DNA of 64,000 nucleotides from Planomicrobium sp. YIM 101495 (GCF_009707665.1 NZ_WLZW01000001.1:992001-1056000); one strand, 5' to 3'; shown: positions 16,871 to 25,865, counted from the stretch's first letter. Numbers and translations: made by a program. Notes: generated by a model from the sequence alone, not told the origin.

Positions 16871-18289
16871 TTATTCTTCTTTTGAGAAAACGCCTTTTCG
16901 TTCCATATTGCCCCATGTGCCTTTTTTACGGATCGCAGCGAAAATACCGATTACGCGCCAGAAGTTCAAGACGATCCGGAACCAAAGTGACTCCGTCAGT
17001 GCCCAGAAATAGAGAGTGATGATGCTCTTGACGTCCGGGTACTTGTGATACGTCCATTCCTCCAGCAAGACCGCCAGAGCGGACAGAAGCGAGCCGTACA
17101 GAATCGTCACAAGTAAAAGAACCGTCAGGACATCAGGTGAAATCAATCCAAAGAGGAGACCGGAAATAATCAGGAAATACCCGATAATTTCAAATACTGC
17201 ACTCAACAGTTCGATGAACAGGAAGTATGGCATCGCAAACAGTCCGATTCCTTTGTACTTCGGATTGAACAACATCCCCCGGTGCAGCCACAACGTCTCG
17301 GCTAATCCCCGCTGCCAGCGGATCCGCTGGGCACGCAAAGATGCAATCGTGCTTGGCGCTTCTGTCCAACATACTGGATCCTGGATATATTCAATGCGTT
17401 GCTTCGACCCTTCTGCTTTGATCGACCGGTGGATCCGCACGATCAGTTCCATATCTTCTCCGACCGTATTCGGATTGTAGCCACCGACTTTTACTACACG
17501 GCTCTTCTCAAATACCCCGAATGCCCCAGAAATGATCAACAGGACATTGGCGCGGCTGAAGCCGAGACGTCCGATCAGGAAGGAACGGAAATATTCCACG
17601 ATCTGCATGATTTCAAGCGGATTTTTGGGCAGACGGACTTGTTCGACGTGACCGTTCCTGATTCTACTGCCATTTGCAATTCTGACCGTTCCGCCTGTTA
17701 CGGTGACGAGTCCCTCCGAATCGATGATTGGCTTGACCGTCTTGATGAGTGCATCATTGTCGAGGATCGAATCCCCATCGATCGCTGCAAAGTACGGATA
17801 ATGGGAGAAATTGATTCCCGCATTCAATGCATCCGCCTTGCCCCCGTTTTCTTTTTCCAAAAGGAACAAGTTCGGATGCGTCTCGGACTGATATGCACGA
17901 AGAAGCTTCTGCGTCGAGAAGTAATTACGCGATGCAAGCTGGATCGGCTTCAAATGGAAACGTTCAAACAACTGGTCACTGGTGCCATCCTTGGAACCAT
18001 CATTGATAACAATCACTTCGAATTGTGGATAATTAAGCTCCAACAAAGAATTGACTGTACTCGCGATCCCCACTTCTTCGTTGTACGCAGGGACCAAGAC
18101 AGATATCGGATAGACATCCTTGCTGACGGCCAGCTCTTCAATCTGTTCCGTTCGATTCAAGTATTTTTCCCGGCTGATTTTCGGTGCTGCCACTGCGAAT
18201 AAAGCTAGGTAAATCAAGTTGGCAGTCAGCATATAGACGATGATGATCCACGACAGCGTCTCCAAGACTGTACTGATATCCATCGTCAT
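16871..18289 (-). CDS. Processive GT2 polysaccharide synthase (BcsA/IcaA-like)
   Basis: 472-residue membrane glycosyltransferase. One N-terminal helix (about 10-35), cytosolic GT-A domain with PAYNEE (67-72), DGS (Asp97), DGDS (171-174), GED (277-279) and QRIRW (321-325, the Q/RxxRW acceptor motif of processive synthases), then about four C-terminal membrane helices. Such enzymes polymerise a sugar nucleotide and push the chain through the membrane. The ATG overlaps the HEAT-repeat gene stop (ATGA), implying coupled translation. Polymer identity (poly-GlcNAc, cellulose-like, hyaluronan-like) is not visible. Confidence 0.88.
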   Translation of the reverse strand: MTMDISTVLETLSWIIIVYMLTANLIYLALFAVAAPKISREKYLNRTEQIEELAVSKDVYPISVLVPAYNEEVGIASTVNSLLELNYPQFEVIVINDGSKDGTSDQLFERFHLKPIQLASRNYFSTQKLLRAYQSETHPNLFLLEKENGGKADALNAGINFSHYPYFAAIDGDSILDNDALIKTVKPIIDSEGLVTVTGGTVRIANGSRIRNGHVEQVRLPKNPLEIMQIVEYFRSFLIGRLGFSRANVLLIISGAFGVFEKSRVVKVGGYNPNTVGEDMELIVRIHRSIKAEGSKQRIEYIQDPVCWTEAPSTIASLRAQRIRWQRGLAETLWLHRGMLFNPKYKGIGLFAMPYFLFIELLSAVFEIIGYFLIISGLLFGLISPDVLTVLLLVTILYGSLLSALAVLLEEWTYHKYPDVKSIITLYFWALTESLWFRIVLNFWRVIGIFAAIRKKGTWGNMERKGVFSKEE

Positions 18290-19359
18290 CGCGCTCTTCC
18301 TCCTTTACGCACAAGCATATGTGCTGCGATATCCCGTGCATAAGCGTCATCGCTTTTTGTATGGATCTGCTTCAACAACTCTTCGCCACCCGTCAATTGC
18401 GCGATGTTCTGGGCTGCAGCGAAGCGGACCCACCACACTTGGTCGGAGATGAGCTTCATGAGCGTATCGCGAAACTCTTCAAGCCTGCATGCCCCGATCA
18501 GTTTGGCGCTATACATCCGTTCTTGCCATGAAGCAGATTCCGCAAAACCTTCCAACAAAGAAAAAGCTGTGAATTCCCGATAACTGCACAAGCTCTTCAT
18601 CGCTTTGATGCGGACTTCTTCCCGGGGATCTTCGAGCATTTTTTCGACGAATGGAAAGTAAGTGCCGTTGTTCAGCTCACCGACCACGGTGATGAAAGCG
18701 AAAAGCATATTTTCGTGTTCTTCCCGTCTTGTTTCAAGCATTTCTTCCGTCTCCGCGAGCAGCTCTGCATTCATCCGCAGCAAGAGCTCTTTCAAGAAGA
18801 CGATGGAAGGCAGCGGTTCCTTGAACAAGTGGACCAGCACACGCTCATCACCGAAGCTCACCAAATTCCGCAAGCACTGCCGGTATTCCTCGTCACGTTT
18901 TTTCCGTTTCAAAAAATGTGCGTAAACTTCTTCTTTCATTGATGTCATCGAAAAATCGTCAATAAAGTATAGAGTGTTGATCCGGTCGGCCCATGAGCCT
19001 CGCTTCAACGTTTTTTTATATTGCACCGTCAAGTATTCTTCCGCTACCCGGCGAAGCGATTGAACCGCCTCTTCCCCGTCATACGCATGGTTCAGCTCAT
19101 CCAGTATGCTTTCAGCTGCTTCCGTGCGGGCAGAACCCGTCAATCCGATCGCTGGGATTTCTTCTTGTTCGCCGTTCATGATTTTTAGCAGTTCTGGACG
19201 GAGCCGCGTGATTTCCGCTGCCATCCGCTTCTCTTTTTTCAACTGGCTTGTTTTCCAAGCGATCAGCTGAATCAAAATGAGCAGCTGCACCCCGAACAAA
19301 ATCATGACAAGCCACGTAAAAAATCCGACCATTTCCTCACCCATTCCTTGTGAAACCAC
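18286..19359 (-). CDS. HEAT-repeat protein with N-terminal membrane anchor
   Basis: About 357 residues. One N-terminal helix (about 11-32, FFTWLVMILFGVQLLILIQL) and a cytosolic alpha solenoid whose last two thirds read as HEAT repeats (DPREEVRIKAMKSL, ASWQERMYSAKLIGAC, DQVWWVRFAAAQNIAQL). Probably a scaffold or regulator of the GT2 synthase with which it is translationally coupled. Start uncertain: GTG at 19359, or ATG about 15 or 27 bases later. No catalytic motif is seen. Confidence 0.75.
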   Translation of the reverse strand: MVSQGMGEEMVGFFTWLVMILFGVQLLILIQLIAWKTSQLKKEKRMAAEITRLRPELLKIMNGEQEEIPAIGLTGSARTEAAESILDELNHAYDGEEAVQSLRRVAEEYLTVQYKKTLKRGSWADRINTLYFIDDFSMTSMKEEVYAHFLKRKKRDEEYRQCLRNLVSFGDERVLVHLFKEPLPSIVFLKELLLRMNAELLAETEEMLETRREEHENMLFAFITVVGELNNGTYFPFVEKMLEDPREEVRIKAMKSLCSYREFTAFSLLEGFAESASWQERMYSAKLIGACRLEEFRDTLMKLISDQVWWVRFAAAQNIAQLTGGEELLKQIHTKSDDAYARDIAAHMLVRKGGRAR

Positions 19360-19447
19360 TATTTCCCTATCATATCGAAGAAGAAGTTAATAAATTCATC
19401 TTACTATATGTAACCCCATAAAACTAACAATCTAAATATTCCGAATT

Positions 19448-19514
19448 CCACGAAGAAAGACCCCCGGGCAACCCCTGAATATTCACAGGTTCGCTCGAAG
19501 GCCTTTATTATTTT
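19448..19514 (-). terminator. Large terminator after the TRAP operon
   Basis: On the minus strand AAAGGCC pairs with GGGTCTTT and AACC with GGTT around a TGAATATTCA palindrome, followed by TCTT. It ends the TAXI-TRAP transcript. Confidence 0.55.
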
Positions 19515-19546
19515 AGCAAGAACATTTCTCGTCTACTTGTAACAGA

Positions 19547-21580
19547 TTAAGCTCTTGCCACTTTCGGCGCTTTCTTTTCACGCGCTGTCCACTGGATGAA
19601 GAAAATAATCAAGAACACAATCAAACCGATCATATCGGTGTAGCCTTCCGGATAGATCAGCGCAAGACCAGTAGCGATTGCAATGATTCTTTCAAACCAA
19701 TACAATTTCCGGTACCAATAGCCGATCATCCCGGCTCCGATTGCCATCATCCCGGCAAGAGCAGTCAAGAGTACCCAAACAACTTCCATAATGGTCGTAT
19801 CGATCATCAGCAAGGCTGGCGACAGAACGAACATGTACGGAATGATAAAGGCTGCAATGGCTAATTTGGCTGCGATGAAGCCCGTCCGAATCGGTTCTCC
19901 TCCAGAAATACCGGAAGCTGCAAACGCTGCAAGTGCAACTGGCGGGGTAATATCGGCGATAATCCCGAAATAGAATACGAATAAATGGGCAGAAATCGCA
20001 ATCACCATCGGAACTGCCGCCCCGGCCGGTTCATCGATCATAAGCAGTGTGATGATCGCCGGTGCTGCGATTGTAGACGTTATGACATAGTTTGCTGTTG
20101 TTGGAGATCCCATTCCAAGAACAATGGCAGCAAGCATCGTGAAGAACAGTGTCAGCAGGATATTACCGCCCGAAGCCGATACCAGCCCGTTTGCAAGGCT
20201 CAAGCCTAGACCGGTTTTCACGACTACGCCGACAATCATTCCCGCTGCAGCAGTCGCAGCCGCAACTGCAAGTGCTGTGCGTGCACCGTCAACTAACGCA
20301 TGGATGATATCCATGAAGCCAAGACGTGTTTCTTTATTGAAGGCACTGACAAAAATCGTCAGCAGGATGCCGTACAACGCGGCGTGCATCGTCGGAATTC
20401 CGATAAGAAGGAAGACGATGATCGCCAAGATCGGCGCCAATAAATAAATCTTCTTCAGCACTTCTTTCCGGTCCGGCATCTCTTCCTTCGTCAGCCCTTT
20501 CAAGCCGACACGCTTCGCTTCGAAATGCGTCATGATCCAAACGCCGGCAAAGTAAAGGAATGCAGGAATAGCCGCAGCTTTGGCGATGTCCCAATAGTCG
20601 ATGCCTCCGATGAATTCAACCATCAGGAAGGCAGCAGCCCCCATGATCGGCGGCATGATTTGCCCGCCGGTCGAAGCAGTCGCTTCGACCGCTCCGGCAA
20701 ATTCTTTCCGGTAGCCGAGTCTTTTCATCATCGGAATCGTGTAAGAACCCGATGTCACGACGTTCGCGACCGAGCTTCCAGAAATCGTTCCTTGAAGCGC
20801 ACTCGAGAAAATCGCAACTTTCGCCGGACCTCCCGTCAAATGTCCGGCCAGCGAAACAGCCAGATCGTTAAAGTATTGCCCCACACCGGTCTTCACCAAA
20901 AATGCCCCGAATAGGAGGAATACGAAGATGAAGGTCGCCGATACACTGATCGGTGTTCCGAGGATTCCGTCCGTCGTGTAGAACATCACTTGGATGATCG
21001 AATCCAATTCCTGTCCGCGGTGGCGCAGGAATCCCGGGAAATGCTGCCCGAAATACATATAAGCAAGGAACGTCGATGCGATGACGGTGATCGGAAGACC
21101 GACAGCCCGCCGCGTCGCTTCCAGCGTCAAAACAATGGCCAATATCCCGACTACCATATCAAGTTCCGTTACGCGCCCGATCCGGAAAACCAGATCATCG
21201 TACATGATCGGCCAATAAAGACCGATGCCGACAGACAATAACGCTAAGATATAATCATACCAAGCTACTTTTCTTCTTTCCCCTTTTCTCTTGAACGCGG
21301 GGAAAAGAAGGAAGATGAGTGTCAAAGCGAACCCTAAGTGGATCGATCGCTGGATATATGCTGTGTATTGCCCGAAAATGGCTGTGTATAATTGGAAGAG
21401 CGAGAAAGCCAGCAACAGGGCAAATACGACATTTTTCATTGTGCCAGCCAAATCACGTGTGTTGGATTCCGGATCGTACCTTTGCAAGATTTCCCTTTGC
21501 TGCTCTTCCGAAATATATACAGAATCTTCTGGTGGCATCTTTCTCTCTTCCAGCTCCTCAGGAGGCCGCTTTTCTGTCAT
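19547..21580 (-). CDS. TRAP transporter fused permease (DctQ-DctM fusion)
   Basis: 677 residues, 4+12 membrane-helix fusion typical of TAXI-type TRAP transporters. Uses an ion gradient to import organic acids delivered by the binding protein. Seen: QM-like N-terminal helices, then the M domain with SGSSVANVVTSGSYTIPMMKRLGY, VEATASTGGQIMPPIMGAAAFLM and the repeated ITPPVALAAFAASGISGG. The start overlaps DUF1850 by 4 bases (ATGA). Ligand unknown; TAXI systems handle dicarboxylates, glutamate and related acids. Confidence 0.92.
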   Translation of the reverse strand: MTEKRPPEELEERKMPPEDSVYISEEQQREILQRYDPESNTRDLAGTMKNVVFALLLAFSLFQLYTAIFGQYTAYIQRSIHLGFALTLIFLLFPAFKRKGERRKVAWYDYILALLSVGIGLYWPIMYDDLVFRIGRVTELDMVVGILAIVLTLEATRRAVGLPITVIASTFLAYMYFGQHFPGFLRHRGQELDSIIQVMFYTTDGILGTPISVSATFIFVFLLFGAFLVKTGVGQYFNDLAVSLAGHLTGGPAKVAIFSSALQGTISGSSVANVVTSGSYTIPMMKRLGYRKEFAGAVEATASTGGQIMPPIMGAAAFLMVEFIGGIDYWDIAKAAAIPAFLYFAGVWIMTHFEAKRVGLKGLTKEEMPDRKEVLKKIYLLAPILAIIVFLLIGIPTMHAALYGILLTIFVSAFNKETRLGFMDIIHALVDGARTALAVAAATAAAGMIVGVVVKTGLGLSLANGLVSASGGNILLTLFFTMLAAIVLGMGSPTTANYVITSTIAAPAIITLLMIDEPAGAAVPMVIAISAHLFVFYFGIIADITPPVALAAFAASGISGGEPIRTGFIAAKLAIAAFIIPYMFVLSPALLMIDTTIMEVVWVLLTALAGMMAIGAGMIGYWYRKLYWFERIIAIATGLALIYPEGYTDMIGLIVFLIIFFIQWTAREKKAPKVARA

Positions 21581-22095
21581 TTTAGTTCACTTCCTTGAAT
21601 TTTTTGTAAAAACGATAATTGCTTTATGCTGAGTGTATAGGAAGTCCCCCGGCTCAATGTTTTCTTCAAGTCATAATCCACTCCAGCCACGGACAACAGC
21701 AGCGCCTCGTCGATATCACCGACGAACATCCGGTATTCCGGTAAGAGCGTCGTCATGTTCCGGATGAAGTACTTGCCGTCTTCCTGGACGAACTCTTCTC
21801 CTTCATTCGCATTCGAAGGCATGCCGACAGCAAAATCCGAATACTCCACTTCTGTCATCATCAGCGAAGCATCCGGAAGCACTTCGAGGCTCTCGATAAC
21901 TTCTGTCAAATGGATCGAATGGATATACTTGACCTGGAACTCATTGCTCTGGAGCTTTACATAACCGGATAGTGCGTCATCTTCATTCGAGATGAACACC
22001 AAATACTTCCCATGCGGTAGTACTGCGGCAAATAAACCTAACAGGAAGGAGATGAAAGCAATAAGTATGATGATTCTTTGTTTTTGCGGCTTCAT
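21577..22095 (-). CDS. DUF1850 protein of the TAXI-TRAP operon
   Basis: About 172 residues: one N-terminal membrane helix (IIILIAFISFLLGLFAAVL) and a small extracytoplasmic beta-rich domain (YIHSIHLTEVIESLEV, RMFVGDIDEALLLSVAG). DUF1850 genes commonly lie between the TAXI binding protein and the fused permease, as here; their role is unknown. ATG at 22095 is preferred over GTG at 22101 because AGAGGAG lies 7 bases before it. Confidence 0.82.
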   Translation of the reverse strand: MKPQKQRIIILIAFISFLLGLFAAVLPHGKYLVFISNEDDALSGYVKLQSNEFQVKYIHSIHLTEVIESLEVLPDASLMMTEVEYSDFAVGMPSNANEGEEFVQEDGKYFIRNMTTLLPEYRMFVGDIDEALLLSVAGVDYDLKKTLSRGTSYTLSIKQLSFLQKIQGSELK

Positions 22096-22140
22096 CTCCA
22101 CACTCCTCTTCTCCCACTTCGCAGCGATGAAACAAATAAC

Positions 22141-22166
22141 GACGATAAAGCTTGCGCTTTACCGTC
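22141..22166 (-). other. Intra-operon hairpin after the TAXI binding-protein gene
   Basis: GACGGTAAAGC-GCAA-GCTTTATCGTC, 11 bp with one wobble and a GNRA tetraloop, without a T run. Such hairpins often protect the upstream binding-protein mRNA and lower permease expression. Confidence 0.6.
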
Positions 22167-22186
22167 AATTAGATGAATCCACCTTA

Positions 22187-23167
22187 TTAATTTACTTCAT
22201 CGAAGTAGCGCTGTGCCCCTGGGTGAACAGCGATTCCGATACCATCCAACGCCGTTTCGGCTTTGATGAATTCAGCTTTTGCATGCTGGATCTGATCAGT
22301 ATTTTCATAGATCGCTTTTGTGATGTCATATACCAAGTCTTCCGATAGATCGTTTTGAACAACAAGCATTGCCAAAACAGATACTGTCGGAACTTCATCT
22401 GCCATGCCGTATGTTCCTGATGGAATCGTTTCATGTGCATAGTAAGGATATTTCTCGATCAGCTCATCTGCTTTATCTTTTGCTACCGGTACGATCACTA
22501 CGTCTTTTGTTGCGCCAAGACTGTCAACAGCTGCCGTAGGCGTTCCAGCAGTTACGAATGCTGCTTGGATCTGGCCAGACTGAAGGCTTTCCTGAGATTC
22601 CCCGAAGTCAAGGTTTTGTGTATCAACATCGTCCATTGTCATGCCGTGCACTTCCAAAAGCTGCTCCGCATTGATATACGTACCTGAACCTGGTGCACCG
22701 ACTGAAACGCTCTTGCCTTTCAAGTCTTCATAAGAAGTGATGCCAGAACCTTCTGTCGTGACAAGTTGGATTGTTTCCGGATAAAGTGCTCCGATGGCAG
22801 AAACCGTGTCGATTGCTTCGCCTTCGAACATGTTCGTTCCTTCAGAAGCGTAGAATGCTGTATCCGTTTGAACGAATGCAATTTCCGCATCTCCGTCTGC
22901 AAGCGCTGTCATATTCGCCGCAGATGCTTGGGAAGATTCCGCTGTCGTGTCGATCCCGGTCTCGTTATCGATGATTGTCGCCATCGCTCCGCCTAGCGGA
23001 TAGTAAGTACCAGTCGTACCTCCAGTCAGAATGCTTAGGAATTTAGGATTGCTTTCCCCTTCGTCTGCTCCCCCATTGTCGGATGCGGTATCATCTCCAC
23101 ACGCTGCCAAAAACATTGACCCTGCCAAAGTAATTGCTGCAAATAATCCGAATTTCTTCTTCAACAT
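22187..23167 (-). CDS. TAXI-family TRAP solute-binding lipoprotein
   Basis: 326 residues. Lipoprotein signal with LAAC (Cys23), then the TAXI periplasmic-binding fold: LSILTGGTTGTYYPLGGAMA, a central VGAPGSGTYINAEQLL and PTVSVLAMLVV. It captures a small organic anion outside the membrane for the fused permease. First gene of the operon. A possible promoter is TTGATA (23227-23232) and TAGGAT (23203-23208), 18 bases apart on the minus strand. Confidence 0.92.
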   Translation of the reverse strand: MLKKKFGLFAAITLAGSMFLAACGDDTASDNGGADEGESNPKFLSILTGGTTGTYYPLGGAMATIIDNETGIDTTAESSQASAANMTALADGDAEIAFVQTDTAFYASEGTNMFEGEAIDTVSAIGALYPETIQLVTTEGSGITSYEDLKGKSVSVGAPGSGTYINAEQLLEVHGMTMDDVDTQNLDFGESQESLQSGQIQAAFVTAGTPTAAVDSLGATKDVVIVPVAKDKADELIEKYPYYAHETIPSGTYGMADEVPTVSVLAMLVVQNDLSEDLVYDITKAIYENTDQIQHAKAEFIKAETALDGIGIAVHPGAQRYFDEVN

Positions 23168-23269
23168 TCGATTTCCCCCTTTGTCATAATTGTAACAATC
23201 CTATCCTACCATGTTAAACAGACTAGTATCAAGACACCTTGACAAAAAGCTTCACCTTTAATTTTCCGT

Positions 23270-23854
23270 TTAAGTTGTCGCTCCGTCGATATCGTTCTCC
23301 GGTGCCGTCTCGGAAGGCTTCAAATCTTCGAAGGTCTTCCCTTGTTCTTCCAGGTCGCGTGTGCGGTGAGCGATGCGCGAAGAGGCACATGCAGCGATAC
23401 TCGCGATGAGATCGTCCAAAAACGTGTGGACTTGTCCGCCAATTTTCGTATCAAGCTTGCGGATGATGCCGATCTTGTTCTTGTCCAAATGGCCGAATGT
23501 CGTGACCGCGATGCTTCCGTATGTCAGCACTGCACCGAGTCCGATCATTTCATCGACGCCGAACAGCCCTTCATCCGAACCGACGATCTGCTGGAGTGGG
23601 CGGGATAACTTCCCTTGCTCCGCCAGCTCATCCATCTCGACACCGACAAGGATGGCATGCTGAAGTTCCCTTTTTTTCAAGACGCTCTCGACCGACTCCA
23701 CGCAATGTTCAATGGTCAGTCCTTCATTATAAGGCCGCTGCATCTCGAGAACAATATCCGCAATGTCCTGCTTCGTGACCCCTCTTCGTTCAAGCGCTTC
23801 ATATGTTGCCTTTGTCACTTCGTCCGAATGAACCCGGAAATTTCTTCCATCCAT
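23270..23854 (-). CDS. Phosphatidylglycerophosphatase A family protein (YutG-like)
   Basis: 194 residues. The central segment DEGLFGVDEMIGLGAVLTYGS and the KLDTKIGGQVHTFLDDLIAS tail match the PgpA/YutG family, which removes phosphate from phosphatidylglycerophosphate or has a related role. Unlike E. coli PgpA it has no clear membrane helices, as in the Bacillus YutG branch. Divergent from the yjcH-like gene with superimposed promoters. Confidence 0.78.
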   Translation of the reverse strand: MDGRNFRVHSDEVTKATYEALERRGVTKQDIADIVLEMQRPYNEGLTIEHCVESVESVLKKRELQHAILVGVEMDELAEQGKLSRPLQQIVGSDEGLFGVDEMIGLGAVLTYGSIAVTTFGHLDKNKIGIIRKLDTKIGGQVHTFLDDLIASIAACASSRIAHRTRDLEEQGKTFEDLKPSETAPENDIDGATT

Positions 23855-23878
23855 TGTTTCTCCCCCTTTTTTCGCTCT

Positions 23879-23909
23879 ATTATACCAATGATGTCGATTA
23901 TGTTACAAT
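23879..23909. promoter_or_regulatory. Superimposed divergent promoters (PgpA-like / YjcH-like)
   Basis: Minus strand: TTGTAA (23903-23908), 18 bases, TATAAT (23879-23884) with an upstream TGG. Plus strand: TTATAC (23880-23885), 18 bases, TACAAT (23904-23909). The -35 of each nearly coincides with the -10 of the other. Confidence 0.5.
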
Positions 23910-23939
23910 TTTTGTAGGAAAAGAAGGAGGCGTTTTTTT

Positions 23940-24662
23940 ATGAACAGAGGCACAGTTGAAGATTTGACCCTTTATAGTAATGAATTGCAAGAGGAGATGC
24001 AGTTGCTTGTCCACCTTCCGTACAATTATTCTCCCCTTTATAAATACACGATCGTCATCGCCAATGATGGCAAAGATTACTTCCAGCTCGGCCGCATCCC
24101 GCGCGTCGTTGATGAATTGCTCGAGAACAAGGAAATCGAAAACATCATCACGGTCGGCATTCCTTACAAGAGCGTCAAAGACCGCAGCAGTAAATACGAA
24201 CCGACTGGCGAGAAACATGCAGCTTACTTGCGCTTCCTTGCACACGAACTTGTGCCGTTCTTGGACGAGAAATATCCGACATACCAGGTCGGCATGGGCC
24301 GCGCGTTGATCGGGGACTCCCTCGCAGCGACCGTCTCACTCATGGCTGCACTTAAATACCCGAATATTTTCGGCCGCGTCATTTTGCAATCGCCGAAAGT
24401 CGGACCAGAGATGATCCAAGCGATCGAAAGCTTCCAAGCAACGCATGCCTTCACGATCTATCACGTCATTGGCACCGAAGAACTGGCCGTTCCTTTAACC
24501 TCCGGTGGCACAGAAAACTTCCTGGAGCCGAACCGGGAATTGAACAAGTTGCTGAAAAAAAAAGGATTCTCCATGTTCTATGAAGAATTCAAGGGAGACC
24601 ACACTTGGAAGCACTGGCAACCGGATGTAAAACGTGCCTTAATCCAAAATTTCGGTGTTTGA
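23940..24662 (+). CDS. yjcH: Esterase-family alpha/beta hydrolase (YjcH-like)
   Basis: 240 residues, cytosolic, esterase-D-like alpha/beta hydrolase. Nucleophile serine lies in ALIGDSLAATVS (GxSxA form), and the C-terminal histidine in FKGDHTWKHW. ATG follows AAGGAGG. It starts a three-gene plus-strand set with the 2H phosphoesterase and GNAT genes, the reverse-order reading of B. subtilis yjcF-yjcG-yjcH. Substrate unknown. Confidence 0.82.
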   Translation: MNRGTVEDLTLYSNELQEEMQLLVHLPYNYSPLYKYTIVIANDGKDYFQLGRIPRVVDELLENKEIENIITVGIPYKSVKDRSSKYEPTGEKHAAYLRFLAHELVPFLDEKYPTYQVGMGRALIGDSLAATVSLMAALKYPNIFGRVILQSPKVGPEMIQAIESFQATHAFTIYHVIGTEELAVPLTSGGTENFLEPNRELNKLLKKKGFSMFYEEFKGDHTWKHWQPDVKRALIQNFGV

Positions 24663-24737
24663 GGTCTATTCACAATCTTTGATCAAATTTGTTATACTTG
24701 AATTAAGATAGTTGAAATCGAGAAGGAGGACAAGCCT

Positions 24738-25253
24738 ATGAAATACGGTATTGCAGTGTTTCCGTCTAAAAAGTTGCAAGACTTAGCAAATTCCTACAGA
24801 ATGCGTTTCGATCCACATTATGAACTGATCACGCCTCACATGACTCTGAAAGATTCATTCGAAGCCGACGATGCCACAATCAAGGAACTGGCGGATGAAC
24901 TGGCGAAAGTAGCAAAGCAGCACAAGCCATTCACACTTCACGCATCACGTGTGAGTTCATTCGCACCTGTAACGAATACACTTTATTTCAAGATCGAGCA
25001 GACACCCGAAATTTCCGCATTGCACGGGGCATTGCACACGGAAACTTTCGGAGGCCAGCCCCAATTCACATTCGTTCCACACATCACGATCGCCCAGAAA
25101 TTATCCGATTCGGAATTCTCGGATCTGCTCGGACAATTGCAGCTGGCTGGCATTGATCACTCTGAGACGATCGACCGCTTCCACCTGCTCTACCAACTGG
25201 AGGATGGATCATGGACCGTTTATGATACATTCCGATTAACAGGAGATGAGTAA
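24738..25253 (+). CDS. yjcG: 2H phosphoesterase-family protein (YjcG)
   Basis: 171 residues, two H-x-T/S-x motifs, HMTLKD (near residue 34) and HITIAQ (near residue 116), forming the bilobal active site of the 2H superfamily, which includes 2'-5' RNA ligases and cyclic phosphodiesterases. ATG follows AGAAGGAGG. Ends 3 bases before the GNAT gene, so the two are cotranscribed. Confidence 0.9.
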   Translation: MKYGIAVFPSKKLQDLANSYRMRFDPHYELITPHMTLKDSFEADDATIKELADELAKVAKQHKPFTLHASRVSSFAPVTNTLYFKIEQTPEISALHGALHTETFGGQPQFTFVPHITIAQKLSDSEFSDLLGQLQLAGIDHSETIDRFHLLYQLEDGSWTVYDTFRLTGDE

Positions 25254-25256
25254 GAA

Positions 25257-25688
25257 TTGCAGAAAGTCATCACAGCTGAGACAGCAATGGAAAGAGAACA
25301 AGCTTTTGAAATCCGCAAGAACGTTTTCGTAAAAGAACAAGGCGTCCCGATCCACCTCGAAATGGACGAATACGATGATAGCTCTGTCCATTTCGTTGGC
25401 TATCACCTCGAGCAGCCAATCGCTGCCGGGCGCATCCGCGAAATCGAACAAGGCATCGGCAAAGTCGAGCGCGTCTGCGTACTCGATGAATTCCGCGGCC
25501 AGCATGTTGGCATCCTGATCATGGACGAGATGGAAGCTCATGCCAAGAAGCTTGGAATTTTCACATTGAAACTCCATGCGCAAGTCCACGCCATCCCTTT
25601 TTACGAAAAACTCGGGTATAAAGTCACTTCTCCTGAATTTTTGGATGCGGACATCCCCCACCGTGCAATGGAAAAGAATTTAATCTGA
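25257..25688 (+). CDS. yjcF: GNAT-family N-acetyltransferase (YjcF)
   Basis: 143 residues. Acetyl-CoA fold with EIRKNVFVKEQGVP at the front, the loop VERVCVLDEFRGQHVGILIMDEM (variant of Q/RxxGxG/A) and LHAQVHAIPFYEKLGYKV at the end. TTG start 3 bases after yjcG, using AGGAG inside the end of yjcG. Acceptor molecule unknown. Confidence 0.87.
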   Translation: MQKVITAETAMEREQAFEIRKNVFVKEQGVPIHLEMDEYDDSSVHFVGYHLEQPIAAGRIREIEQGIGKVERVCVLDEFRGQHVGILIMDEMEAHAKKLGIFTLKLHAQVHAIPFYEKLGYKVTSPEFLDADIPHRAMEKNLI

Positions 25689-25691
25689 AAC

Positions 25692-25740
25692 AAGAAAAAG
25701 GACCGGCGATCTCAATTTGAGATTACTGATCCTTTTTTTT
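25692..25740. terminator. Terminator after the yjcH-G-F set
   Basis: AAAAAGGA...TCCTTTTT outer and ATCTCAA/TTGAGAT inner stems with a run of eight T. Confidence 0.85.
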
Positions 25741-25773
25741 GTGATGTATTTGTTGTTTTGGTTTACATAAGCT

Positions 25774-25857
25774 GGAATCCCCGGTTAATTTCTTCGGATT
25801 CCCGATTAAACGCCGTGGATTCCCGGTTATTCTCCTCGGTTCCCCGATTAAATTAGC
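25774..25857 (+). repeat. Four-unit imperfect tandem repeat, 20-22 bp
   Basis: Units start at 25774, 25796, 25817 and 25838. Core is GGATTCCCGRTTA followed by a variable 7-9 bases (for example TTTCTTC, AACGCCGT, TTCTCCTC). It lies between the yjc terminator and the 3' end of fabI. Confidence 0.75.
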
Positions 25858-25865
25858 ACATCCAC

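Noticed and set aside
25774-25857. CRISPR array
   Set aside because: Repeats are only 13 bases and imperfect, linkers 7-9 bases, no cas genes.
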